Program-made: the position numbers and the translations under genes
In this document: one piece after another, positions 1-6,020 of the stretch
Layout of the letters: each line of letters opens with the position of its first letter
How positions within the stretch are numbered: position 1 is the first letter of the stretch
The notes under the pieces: model-generated
Databases searched by the model: none
Told to the model about the DNA's origin: nothing
Seen by the model: only the letters and a program-made list of their open reading frames with translations
From: Phycisphaeraceae bacterium
Lineage (GTDB): Bacteria > Planctomycetota > Phycisphaerae > Phycisphaerales > Phycisphaeraceae
NCBI GenBank assembly: GCA_003552605.1
Contig: PUNN01000256.1
Coordinates: forward strand, 1-8,363
Length of the DNA: 8,363 nucleotides
Direction: 5' to 3'

Positions 1-288
1 ACAAGAGGAATGAGGATTGCCGGACCAATTCCGACATAAATGTCCTCGAGGCAGTCTGGGCACAGCCGATAAAATTTTCTTGCTGGAACTGCATACCAGG
101 GGGCTAAAGGCCCGGGTCCGCCAGCCGCGGAGCGTGTCATGCGCCCGTGTCCTGCACCCCACCGGTCCACACGTTGCATCGGGCGACGGTGGGCATATGC
201 TGGTCAGCGCCTGCCGCCGCGCCAGTGGCCTTAGCCCCGGACCCGGACGATCACATCGCGGCGGCGGGCACGAGGAGTTTACCGATCC
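1..288 (+). other. Upstream region of pheA, no gene recognised
   Basis: An open frame runs through most of this stretch, but its translation is low-complexity and resembles no protein I know, so I treat it as non-coding leader. Visible structure: a 12-bp palindrome GACAT-AA-ATGTC at 33-44, a weak promoter-like pair (TTGCTG at 80-85, 17 bp, GCTAAA at 103-108), and a 7-bp inverted repeat CCCACCG/CGGTGGG (158-164 and 187-193) that could form a leader hairpin. I see no Phe-rich leader peptide and no U-run, so classical pheA attenuation is not supported. Confidence 0.4.
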
Positions 289-1383
289 ATGACCGAGGCC
301 GACCCCGATCGCCAGTTGGCGCAGTTGCGCAGCCGCATTGACCAGATCGACCAGCAGCTTGTCGAACTGCTCAACAAGCGGGCGGAAGTCGTGGTCGAAG
401 TTGGCCAGGTCAAGCGCGGCGGGGCTGCCGCTCCCATCTATGCCCCCGATCGCGAGCAGGCCGTGCTGGCGCAGATCCGGCAATGGAACCAGGGTCCACT
501 GCCCGATTCGTGCCTCGAGGCGATCTGGCGCGAGTTGATGAGCGGCAGCTTCGCCCTCGAGCGGCCGCTTCGCATCGGCTACCTCGGCCCGCCCGGCAGT
601 TTCAGCCATCTCGCCGCGCGGCGGAAGTTCGGGGTCAACGTCGAGTACGATGACCTTGCCGACATCTCCGCCGTCTTCGAGGAAATCAAGCGCGGGCACA
701 TCGATCTCGGCCTTGTCCCCATCGAGAACTCGGCCATCGGCGGGATCGGCGAAACGCTCGACTGCTTCCTCGAAACGCCCATGCGCATCTGTGCCGAGGT
801 ACAGATCGCCATCCACCACAACCTGCTCGCCAACTGCCCACCGGAGCAGATCGAGGTCGTGTACTCGAAGCCGGAAGTGCTCAGCCAGTGCCGGCGATGG
901 CTCGGTGTGCAGTTGCGAAATGCCCGGGTCGTGCCCGAGGCATCGAGCAGCCGGGCGGCGGAGCGCGCGGCGAAGGAAGAGAACGCCGCGGCGATCGGCT
1001 CAAGCCTTGCCGGTGAACTCTACGGCCTGCGCGTGGTTTTCGAGAAGATCGAAGACAACCCGAGCAACACCACGCGTTTCTTCATCATCGGCAACGATGC
1101 CCCGCAGACCACGGGCGATGACAAGACCGCGCTGATGTTCACCACCGCCCACAAGGTCGGCGCCCTCTCCTCCGTGCTCAACATCTTCGGCAAGCATGGC
1201 CTGAACCTGACCCATATCGACAAGCGTCCCTCGCAGCGGGTGAACTGGGAGTATTACTTTTTCGTGGACCTGATCGGCCACGAGGATGAACCCCGGGTCA
1301 AGGAGGCCATCGCCGAGGCGCGGCTGCACTGCCTCCAGATGACCGTCCTCGGCTCGTTCCCGCGGGCGCGGGAGACGCTGTGA
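289..1383 (+). CDS. pheA: Bifunctional chorismate mutase / prephenate dehydratase (P-protein)
   Basis: Cytoplasmic enzyme of phenylalanine synthesis: chorismate to prephenate, then prephenate to phenylpyruvate. The 364-residue length fits the family. An AroQ-type chorismate mutase domain fills about residues 8-90; R14, R31, K42, R55 and E82 align with the usual active-site positions. The prephenate dehydratase domain spans about 95-270, with IGYLGPPGSFSH (96-107), VPIENSAIGGIGETLD (143-158) and the catalytic TRF triad at 262-264. A C-terminal ACT domain (about 279-360) has GALSSVL (291-297), the Phe-binding type motif, so feedback inhibition by phenylalanine is likely; the usual ESRP reads DKRP (311-314). 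GAGGAG at 272-277 lies 11 bp before the ATG and supports this start. The next gene is 311 bp away, so pheA is probably its own transcription unit. Confidence 0.96.
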   Translation: MTEADPDRQLAQLRSRIDQIDQQLVELLNKRAEVVVEVGQVKRGGAAAPIYAPDREQAVLAQIRQWNQGPLPDSCLEAIWRELMSGSFALERPLRIGYLGPPGSFSHLAARRKFGVNVEYDDLADISAVFEEIKRGHIDLGLVPIENSAIGGIGETLDCFLETPMRICAEVQIAIHHNLLANCPPEQIEVVYSKPEVLSQCRRWLGVQLRNARVVPEASSSRAAERAAKEENAAAIGSSLAGELYGLRVVFEKIEDNPSNTTRFFIIGNDAPQTTGDDKTALMFTTAHKVGALSSVLNIFGKHGLNLTHIDKRPSQRVNWEYYFFVDLIGHEDEPRVKEAIAEARLHCLQMTVLGSFPRARETL

Positions 1384-1694
1384 GCGACGGTGATGGCCAT
1401 CGGCGTGATTTCGGCCTCCCGTCGCCATGATACGCGTCGCTGCGGACACTCCCGGAAGCCGCTGACGCAGCCAGCCAACCCGTCTCTGGCTGCAAAGGGA
1501 CCCCGCCACATGTGTCATGCACCCCGCCATGATTCCGGGATTCTGCCCTGTTGGTGGTCCCGGTTTGGACGGGATAGACTGGCCGAATCGGCTGGGCCGT
1601 TGGCTCGAAGGGCGGGAAGCGATGTCCCACTGATCCGCCGGGTGGGATTGTGCCGAGTACCGATTATGGGATGGTTGTGCTGTACTGAAAGGGC
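1384..1694. other. Intergenic region between pheA and the glycosyl-1-phosphate transferase
   Basis: No convincing gene. It contains one clear inverted repeat (listed separately) and a possible promoter for the downstream pair: TTGGTG at 1551-1556, 18 bp, TAGACT at 1575-1580. The promoter match is modest (7 of 12 consensus bases). Confidence 0.35.
1467..1493 (+). terminator. Hairpin downstream of pheA, possible terminator
   Basis: GCAGCCAG (1467-1474) and CTGGCTGC (1486-1493) are perfect 8-bp inverted arms around an 11-nt loop, about 85 bp after the pheA stop. It is followed by AAAGGGACC rather than a T-run, so it is not a standard intrinsic terminator; it may only slow polymerase or be chance. 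Confidence 0.25.
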
Positions 1695-2906
1695 ATGGTG
1701 GCCACCTTGGCGGAGTTGATCTCCCGCTTCTGGATCATCGGGGCAATCGCGCTCGTGGTCACATTGGTGGCCACGCCCGTGATGCGTGCCCTGGCGCGGC
1801 ATAACGACATCGTCGATAACCCCGATGAGCCGCGCAAGCGGCACGATCAGCCCATCGCTTATCTCGGCGGCCTGGGCATCTTCAGCGGCTGGCTGGCCGG
1901 TGTGCTGGCGTTCCTGTTCGGGCTGACCGGCCCGGGGTTTGCAGCCGGCGGGGCAGCGCCATTCGGGGCCGAAGTGCCCATCTGGGTCCTGCTCGGCGCC
2001 TTTGTCATTCTCATCGTCGGCCTGCTGGATGATGTGATCACCCTGCGGCCGGGGGTGAAGTTGGCCGGGCAGTTCGCCGCCGCGGCGTGTCTGGCGAATC
2101 AGCGGTTCATCCTACCCGGCACCGGGGATGAGACCATGATCGTGGGCGAGATGGTGGTCGTCAGCCTTGCCGGCGAGGTCGGCGCGCAGATACCCGCATG
2201 GGCAAGCTACGGCATCGGCACGGTCCTTCTTTGCCTGTTCGTCCTCGGCGGGTGCAACGCGGTCAACCTCATTGACGGCCTCGATGGGCTGGCCACGGGC
2301 GTGACCGCGATCGCCACGGCCGGCTTTCTTGGGATCGCGGCGTTCATCCTGCTACGCGCGATCGAGCCGGAAAGTCCACTGGTGCCGCAGGCCGAGTTCC
2401 AACTGGTGCTCTGTATGGCGATGCTGGGGGGGCTGGTCGGATTCCTGTGCTATAACTTCAACCCCGCTTCAATCTTCATGGGCGATGCCGGCGCGATGCT
2501 GCTTGGCTATCTTTGCGTGGCAATCATCCTGCTGTTTGCCACCGCCGCGCCCGATGGTCACCGCTACGTCCTCGCCGGCCTGGTGATGTTCACCGTGCCC
2601 ATTCTCGATACGGCCCTGGCCATGGGCCGGCGGCTCTGGCTGGGGCATCCGGTGTTCAGGCCCGGCCCGCATCACAGCTACTCGCAACTCATGCGGTACT
2701 TTGATGGCCTGGGAATGTCGCATGGCGGCCGGGTCAAATGCACGGTGCTGGTGCTCTACGGCATCGGCCTGGTCTTCGCCGCGCTCGGCGTGCTGACGCT
2801 CTACCACCCGCTCGCCGGCTTCGGCCTCGCGGCCCTGGCCGCGGCCGGTCTGATGGTACTGGCCAACCTCCATTCAAGCCGCGAGATTCAGCCGGGGGAG
2901 GCTTGA
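1695..2906 (+). CDS. WecA/TagO/MraY-family undecaprenyl-phosphate sugar-1-phosphate transferase
   Basis: Polytopic membrane enzyme expected to move a HexNAc-1-phosphate (typically GlcNAc-1-P from UDP-GlcNAc) onto a polyprenyl phosphate, starting surface polysaccharide or wall-glycan synthesis. The 403 residues carry about ten hydrophobic segments. Family motifs in order: DNPDEPRKRHDQPIAYLGG (41-59), the metal-binding DD (112-113), NAVNLIDGLDGLA (188-200), YNFNPASIFMGDAG (253-266) with the conserved D264, PILDT (302-306), and a cytoplasmic histidine loop PGPHHSYSQLMR (323-334). The pattern is nearer WecA/TagO than MraY; the exact sugar cannot be read from sequence. AAAGGG sits only 1 bp before the ATG at 1695, so the in-frame GTG at 1698 or TTG at 1707 may be the true start. 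The next gene begins 2 bp after the stop. Confidence 0.9.
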   Translation: MVATLAELISRFWIIGAIALVVTLVATPVMRALARHNDIVDNPDEPRKRHDQPIAYLGGLGIFSGWLAGVLAFLFGLTGPGFAAGGAAPFGAEVPIWVLLGAFVILIVGLLDDVITLRPGVKLAGQFAAAACLANQRFILPGTGDETMIVGEMVVVSLAGEVGAQIPAWASYGIGTVLLCLFVLGGCNAVNLIDGLDGLATGVTAIATAGFLGIAAFILLRAIEPESPLVPQAEFQLVLCMAMLGGLVGFLCYNFNPASIFMGDAGAMLLGYLCVAIILLFATAAPDGHRYVLAGLVMFTVPILDTALAMGRRLWLGHPVFRPGPHHSYSQLMRYFDGLGMSHGGRVKCTVLVLYGIGLVFAALGVLTLYHPLAGFGLAALAAAGLMVLANLHSSREIQPGEA

Positions 2907-2908
2907 GC

Positions 2909-3901
2909 ATGGCCGAGCCGTGTCACGTGCTGATCTCGAGTGCCGGCCGCCGCGTGGCACTGCTGCGGTACTTCCGTGAGGCGATTGCCCAATTGGGCCT
3001 CGCCGGGCACGTTTACGCTTCGGACATCACGGCGATGGCGGCCGCCTTCCAAGAGGCGGACGACCGCTTCCTTGTGCCGCATTGCACGGATGAAGCGTTC
3101 ATCCCGGCCATGCTCGAGCTGTGCCGTCGCCGCGCGATCCGGCTGGTGGTGCCGACGATCGACACCGAGCTGCCCGTCTACGCCGCGCATCGACACGACT
3201 TCGCCGCCATCGGCACCACGGTGGCCATCGGTGGACCCGAAACCATTGCCATCGGCCGGGACAAGGCACGCACTCACCAGTGGCTGACCGAACAAGACCT
3301 GCCCCGCGTTGCCCAAGCCCTGCCCGAGCAGGTGCTCCGTGAGCCGGCGGCCTGGCGGTTCCCCCTTTACGCCAAGCCGGTGGCGGGCAGTGCCTCCAAG
3401 GGCATCCGGCTCGTGCAGAATGTGGATGAGCTGGCCGCGGCGACCGGCGAGGGTGAGTTCATCGTCCAGGAAGTGGCCGCCGGGCAGGAATACACGCTCG
3501 ATGCGTTCATGGATGCCGAAGGCATGTGCCGGTGCATCGTCCCACGCAAGCGCATCGAGGTGCGCGGCGGGGAGGTGAGCAAGGGCCAGACCGTCCGCTT
3601 GGAAACCATCGAGCAACTCGGCTTCACCGCCTGCGCCCATCTGCCCGATGCCCGCGGGGCCATCAACATTCAACTGTTCCACGATCCAGATACCGGCCGG
3701 TGTGCGATCATCGAAATCAATCCCCGGTTCGGCGGCGGCTATCCGCTGTCTCATGTCGCTGGAGCCCGCTTCACGCACTGGCTGCTCGAAGAGGTGACCA
3801 CCGGCCACTGCACCGCCGGGCACAAGACTTGGCGCGATGGGCTTGTGATGTTGCGGTATGACGATGCGGTGTTTGTCGATGCCGGCGAAGTGAGGCGATG
3901 A
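2909..3901 (+). CDS. ATP-grasp carboxylate ligase, CarB/PylC-like
   Basis: Soluble ATP-grasp enzyme of 330 residues that would join a carboxylate to an amine or thiol via an acyl-phosphate; the substrate is unknown. A Rossmann-like N-terminal part (VLISSAGRRVALLRYF, 7-22; DITAMAAAFQEAD, 39-51) is followed by the ATP-grasp fold: YAKPVAGSASKGI (154-166) with the nucleotide-binding lysines, FIVQEVAAGQEYTLD (184-198), and the metal-binding EINPRFGGGYP (269-279). It resembles 'carbamoyl-phosphate synthase large-subunit-like' proteins but is far shorter than CarB. The same frame is open upstream inside the previous gene; the ATG at 2909 is chosen because GGGGGAGG (2894-2901) lies 7 bp before it. 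The 2-bp gap from the transferase gene implies co-translation, so modification of a surface glycan or its precursor is a reasonable guess. Confidence 0.9.
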   Translation: MAEPCHVLISSAGRRVALLRYFREAIAQLGLAGHVYASDITAMAAAFQEADDRFLVPHCTDEAFIPAMLELCRRRAIRLVVPTIDTELPVYAAHRHDFAAIGTTVAIGGPETIAIGRDKARTHQWLTEQDLPRVAQALPEQVLREPAAWRFPLYAKPVAGSASKGIRLVQNVDELAAATGEGEFIVQEVAAGQEYTLDAFMDAEGMCRCIVPRKRIEVRGGEVSKGQTVRLETIEQLGFTACAHLPDARGAINIQLFHDPDTGRCAIIEINPRFGGGYPLSHVAGARFTHWLLEEVTTGHCTAGHKTWRDGLVMLRYDDAVFVDAGEVRR

Positions 3902-4014
3902 CCATCCGGGCCAGCAAATGGATATGCAGGCTAGACCCGGAGGGGGCCGGACGCATTTCGCTTTGGCGCATGGTTTCAGGTGCTCGTGGCTGGGGTGCCA
4001 TTTCCCCGACCTGA
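3898..4014 (+). pseudogene. 38-codon ORF overlapping the ATP-grasp stop by ATGA; likely stump of a lost gene
   Basis: The ATG shares ATGA with the stop of the ATP-grasp gene, a textbook coupling junction, but the frame closes after 38 codons. It opens MTIRASKWICRLDPEG and has no recognisable domain. An ATGA junction usually marks an operon partner, so I infer that a longer third gene (in such clusters often a HAD-type hydrolase, whose starts can look like MTIR) was deleted or replaced just after its first codons. It could also be a chance overlap or a tiny real peptide; nothing proves the missing gene's identity. Confidence 0.35.
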
Positions 4015-4024
4015 AGTTCACCGA

Positions 4025-4039
4025 ATTTGACCACCAAAT
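4025..4039. promoter_or_regulatory. Inverted repeat ATTTG-N5-CAAAT over the -35, candidate operator
   Basis: ATTTG (4025-4029), spacer ACCAC, CAAAT (4035-4039): perfect 5-bp arms centred on the -35 hexamer of the rrf2 promoter. A repressor here would block polymerase, and Rrf2 regulators commonly autoregulate. It does not match the IscR type 1 consensus base for base, so the binding protein is inferred from position only. Confidence 0.4.
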
Positions 4040-4055
4040 CAGGAATTACTACTAT
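4027..4055 (+). promoter_or_regulatory. Sigma70-type promoter of the rrf2 gene
   Basis: TTGACC (4027-4032, 5 of 6 to -35 consensus), 17-bp spacer, TACTAT (4050-4055, 4 of 6 to -10). The sequence around it is sharply AT-richer than the flanks. Transcription would start near 4062, leaving a leader of about 80 nt before the rrf2 ATG. Confidence 0.6.
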
Positions 4056-4141
4056 AAAGATACTATTGCCCTCTTTTTTGTCCCTCATCGTCCCGTCTGC
4101 TCCCCGGCCGGGACGGCGAGCTGGGTTCGGAGGCACCGAAC

Positions 4142-4693
4142 ATGCTCAACCTCACCCGCAAGACTGACTACGCCCTCGTGGCCATGGCACACCTCCACCG
4201 CATCGGGCCGGAGCACTCGGCCAGTGCCCGGGAGATCGCCGAGGCTTACGGCCTGCCAAGGGCGCTGCTCATGAACATCCTCAAGCAGTTGTGCCAGGGC
4301 GGCCTCGTGCAGTCGGCGCGGGGCGCGGCGGGGGGCTACCGGTTGGTGGCCGATGCCGAGGTCATCACCCTCCTCGATGTGGTCATCACCATCGAGGGGA
4401 CGGTAAAGGCCGTCGATTGTGCGCTCAGCGCCGAGGGCGGGCCCGGCTGCGGCCGCGAGCATGTGTGTCCTATCACCAGTGCCATGCGCCGGTTGCATAC
4501 GCAGATCTGTGAGCTGCTGCGGCGGACCACCCTCGCCGACATCGTTAACGACCGCGATCCGATCGGCCTCGCAAGCGGGGGCAACGGCTCTGGTTGCGGG
4601 CCGTTCAGCCGGGGCGTGGCAGGCCGGCTCGACGATGAGCCTCTCAGCCACGATGCCCCCGCCAACGGTGAACTTCGCGGGCAGCCGAATTAG
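4142..4693 (+). CDS. Rrf2-family transcriptional regulator, probably Fe-S sensing (IscR/NsrR-like)
   Basis: DNA-binding regulator of 183 residues. The N-terminal winged helix is clear: LTRKTDYALVAMAHL (4-18), the helix-turn-helix ASAREIAEAYGLPRALLMNILKQL (27-50), and the wing GLVQSARGAAGGYRL (54-68) with the typical R-G-x-x-GGY. Three cysteines, C93, C103 and C109 (C-x9-C-x5-C), lie where IscR, NsrR and RirA bind their cluster, so it likely senses Fe-S status, iron or NO; the first spacing is longer than in E. coli IscR (C-x5-C-x5-C). The tail after about residue 140 is longer than usual and unstructured-looking. GGAGG at 4129-4133 is 8 bp before the ATG. It is followed on the same strand, 199 bp on, by an A-type Fe-S carrier, an obvious regulatory target. 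Confidence 0.9.
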   Translation: MLNLTRKTDYALVAMAHLHRIGPEHSASAREIAEAYGLPRALLMNILKQLCQGGLVQSARGAAGGYRLVADAEVITLLDVVITIEGTVKAVDCALSAEGGPGCGREHVCPITSAMRRLHTQICELLRRTTLADIVNDRDPIGLASGGNGSGCGPFSRGVAGRLDDEPLSHDAPANGELRGQPN

Positions 4694-4756
4694 GGCGCGG
4701 CGGATGCCGGGCCCGGCGGGAGCGGGTCACCGAGATGCCATCGGGTTCCCCATGAG

Positions 4757-4790
4757 TGGCCAGATCGATCCGATAGGACAATAATGGTAC
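4757..4790 (+). promoter_or_regulatory. Probable promoter of the A-type carrier gene with GGAC-N7-GTAC over the -10
   Basis: TGGCCA (4757-4762), 17-bp spacer, AATAAT (4780-4785, 5 of 6 to -10). The -10 lies inside GGAC-AATAATG-GTAC (4776-4790), an imperfect dyad with the GAC-N7-GT spacing also seen in IscR type 1 sites, although the flanks do not fit that consensus. AGGACAATAAT (4775-4785) reappears inverted as ACTATTGCCCT (4062-4072) just after the rrf2 -10, 9 of 11 bases matching. This suggests that one regulator acts on both promoters. Confidence 0.4.
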
Positions 4791-4892
4791 GGTAAGCAGC
4801 AATATGGAGCTGTGACCGCCGAGCCCCCCAGGCCCCCCGAGAAACCCGCCGCGCCCGCGAGCCCGGCGCGGCGTCATTGGAGACCGATAAGT

Positions 4893-5225
4893 ATGGCAAT
4901 CGAACTGACCCCTGTAGCCGCACGTGAGATTCAGCAGATCATCGAGCAGCAGAACCTCGACGGTGAGAAGATCCGGCTGCGCGTCGGCGTCAAGGGCGGT
5001 GGCTGCTCTGGCTTCAGCTACGTGCTCGACCTGACCGAGCAGAGCCGCGACACCGATGAACTGTTCGAGCAGCACGGAATCAAGGTCGTCTGCGACCCCA
5101 AGAGCTACCTTTACCTCAATGGCACGACGATCGACTTCAAGGATGAGGTGATGGGTCGCGGCTTTGTGTTCAGCAACCCCAACGCCACCAGCACCTGCGG
5201 CTGCGGCTCGAGCTTCCAGGCCTGA
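4893..5225 (+). CDS. A-type iron-sulfur cluster carrier (IscA/SufA/ErpA family)
   Basis: Small cytoplasmic protein of 110 residues, normal length, that receives Fe-S clusters from a scaffold and passes them to apo-enzymes. It has MAIELTPVAAREI at the start, KGGGCSGFSY (34-43) with the first ligand C38, and the C-terminal CGCGSSF (102-108) with C102 and C104, so the three-cysteine signature is complete. The frame is open further upstream, but ATG 4893 is the family start and has GGAG (4879-4882) 10 bp before it. No scaffold or desulfurase gene (sufBCD, iscS) is adjacent. The upstream Rrf2 gene suggests iron- or cluster-dependent control. Sequence alone does not separate IscA from SufA or ErpA. 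Confidence 0.94.
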   Translation: MAIELTPVAAREIQQIIEQQNLDGEKIRLRVGVKGGGCSGFSYVLDLTEQSRDTDELFEQHGIKVVCDPKSYLYLNGTTIDFKDEVMGRGFVFSNPNATSTCGCGSSFQA

Positions 5226-5259
5226 CCACAACCCCGCCACCGCCACCCACCGGCGTCAG

Positions 5260-5278
5260 AAAGGGGACATTCTTATTT
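5260..5278 (+). repeat. Left copy of 19-bp inverted repeat
   Basis: AAAGGGGACATTCTTATTT; its exact reverse complement is at 5572-5590. The match stops at both ends of the 19-mer, so the unit is sharply defined. Confidence 0.85.
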
Positions 5279-5321
5279 GTGCCCCCTGCTTTCGCCACTT
5301 TTCATCACCACCATGCTGCGT

Positions 5322-5347
5322 ACCGCCCACGCTTCGGCTTGGTCGGT
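5322..5347 (+). repeat. Imperfect hairpin with TTCG loop
   Basis: ACCGCCCACGC (5322-5332), TTCG (5333-5336), GCTTGGTCGGT (5337-5347): nine of eleven stem pairs form, closed by C-G around a TTCG tetraloop, a very stable RNA fold. It lies inside the transposon relic, just before the first recognisable transposase codons, and could be a REP-like palindrome or chance. Confidence 0.3.
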
Positions 5348-5354
5348 GGCCTGT

Positions 5355-5537
5355 GTCACCCATCATCAACCGTGGCTACGCCCGGGCCGTCGGCTGCCAC
5401 GAGGAGACGGCGACGACCAGGCCTTCCTCACCCCTCGACCTCATCGCCGCCGCGTGCCATCGGCTACCCATGCAGGTGCCGGGTTTCTGCCTGATGCCCA
5501 ACCATTTTCAGATGGTCCTGCGCCCCGGCGGCAGACG
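5355..5537 (+). pseudogene. REP-associated (Y1/HUH) transposase remnant, frameshifted
   Basis: Translation jumps between two frames: VTHH from 5355 in one frame, INRGYARAVGCHEE (about 5365-5406) in a second, GDGDDQAFLT in the first again, then LDLIAAACHRLPMQVPGFCLMPNHFQMVLRPGG (about 5437-5535) in the second. Pieced together this follows the N-terminal half of RAYT proteins, which normally read like 'V.HHV.NRG.AR..F.DD.D...FL.LI..AC.RLPM.VLGFCLMPNHFHMVLRP'. In the HUH motif the second histidine is glutamine (HFQ for HFH), so metal binding would fail even without the frameshifts. The catalytic-tyrosine half is missing. Not functional. Confidence 0.65.
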
Positions 5538-5571
5538 GTGGAAGGGGGCGCCATGAGATGAAGGCGGCGGG

Positions 5572-5590
5572 AAATAAGAATGTCCCCTTT
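5572..5590 (-). repeat. Right copy of 19-bp inverted repeat
   Basis: AAATAAGAATGTCCCCTTT, exact reverse complement of 5260-5278. The inner distance between the two copies is 293 bp. Confidence 0.85.
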
Positions 5591-5647
5591 CCCCCTTCAT
5601 TGTCATGGCCCAACGAGCCTTCTGTGCCCTCATCCCCTCTTCCCCGC

Positions 5648-5675
5648 CTCAGCGCCCTCCGCATCCTCTGCGGTA
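5648..5675 (-). repeat. CTCTGCG-type dispersed repeat, copy 1
   Basis: Reads CCTCAGCG-CCCTCCGC-ATCCTCTGCGGT in three blocks. Aligned with the reverse complement of copy 2 (5727-5757), the outer blocks differ by one base each and the middle block is 2 bp shorter. Repeats of the 'ACCACAGAGG' kind occur between genes in several phyla, including planctomycetes. Confidence 0.55.
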
Positions 5676-5726
5676 AACCATCCTTCTTGACGCCGCGGCG
5701 GCCCCGCACAGGCGAGCCAATTTTCA

Positions 5727-5757
5727 ACCACAGAGGATCGCAGAGTTTCGCAGAGGT
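5727..5757 (+). repeat. CTCTGCG-type dispersed repeat, copy 2 (inverted)
   Basis: AACCACAGAGGAT then CGCAGAG twice, separated by TTT. It pairs with copy 1 as an imperfect inverted repeat with about 50 bp between them, so the pair could fold into a cruciform or RNA hairpin. Confidence 0.55.
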
Positions 5758-5803
5758 GGAATCACAGCCCGTTGCGCTCGGCGTCTGCCCGACCGGTGGT
5801 CCT

Positions 5804-5827
5804 CACGCGATGCCGCGAAGTCGCGAA
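5804..5827 (-). repeat. TTCGCGGC 8-mer tandem array, copy 1
   Basis: On the minus strand: TTCGCGAC, TTCGCGGC, ATCGCGTG, three contiguous 8-mers. Inverted relative to the array at 5921-5944. Confidence 0.5.
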
Positions 5828-5920
5828 ATGCTGATGGCCGTTGACGATTCGCCCAATGCCTCGCATGAACGCCCCATCCCCAACTTCACCACCGCATTGC
5901 CTCCCACCACACCCTCTTCC

Positions 5921-5944
5921 TTCGCGGCTTCGCGGCTTCGCGCG
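5921..5944 (+). repeat. TTCGCGGC 8-mer tandem array, copy 2
   Basis: TTCGCGGC, TTCGCGGC, TTCGCGCG, three contiguous 8-mers. With copy 1 it forms an inverted pair about 93 bp apart, the same architecture as the CTCTGCG pair just upstream. Confidence 0.55.
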
Positions 5945-6020
5945 AATCCATCCGGTTTCGACTGCCCTGCCCCTTGTAGATGGCAGATCGCGGCGGTTCT
6001 GTCCGCCTCCGGCCTCTCGC

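Larger units (their letters stand above)
5260..5590. mobile_element. Decayed REP/RAYT-type element: transposase remnant between 19-bp inverted repeats
   Basis: A 331-bp unit bounded by exact inverted copies of a 19-mer, with a broken Y1/HUH transposase fragment inside. This is the layout expected of a REP-associated tyrosine transposase locus, much shortened: an intact gene alone would need roughly twice this length. Listed as a unit because the repeats and the gene remnant explain each other. Confidence 0.6.

Noticed and set aside
158..193. pheA attenuator from the CCCACCG/CGGTGGG hairpin
   Set aside because: A 7-bp stem with a 22-nt loop, no U-run and no Phe-rich leader peptide.
17..292. 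91-codon plus-strand frame before pheA
   Set aside because: No Shine-Dalgarno, no recognisable domain, and composition typical of chance frames in GC-rich DNA.
1000..1530. 176-codon minus-strand frame over the end of pheA
   Set aside because: Antisense to the conserved ACT domain; no start signal or family match.
2888..4021. 377-codon minus-strand frame opposite the ATP-grasp gene
   Set aside because: Antisense shadow of a clear ATP-grasp gene with intact motifs; its translation is rich in His, Gly and Arg and fits no family.
5260..5590. Two-unit CRISPR-like array from the repeated 19-mers
   Set aside because: The copies are inverted, not direct, and enclose transposase remnants rather than a uniform spacer.
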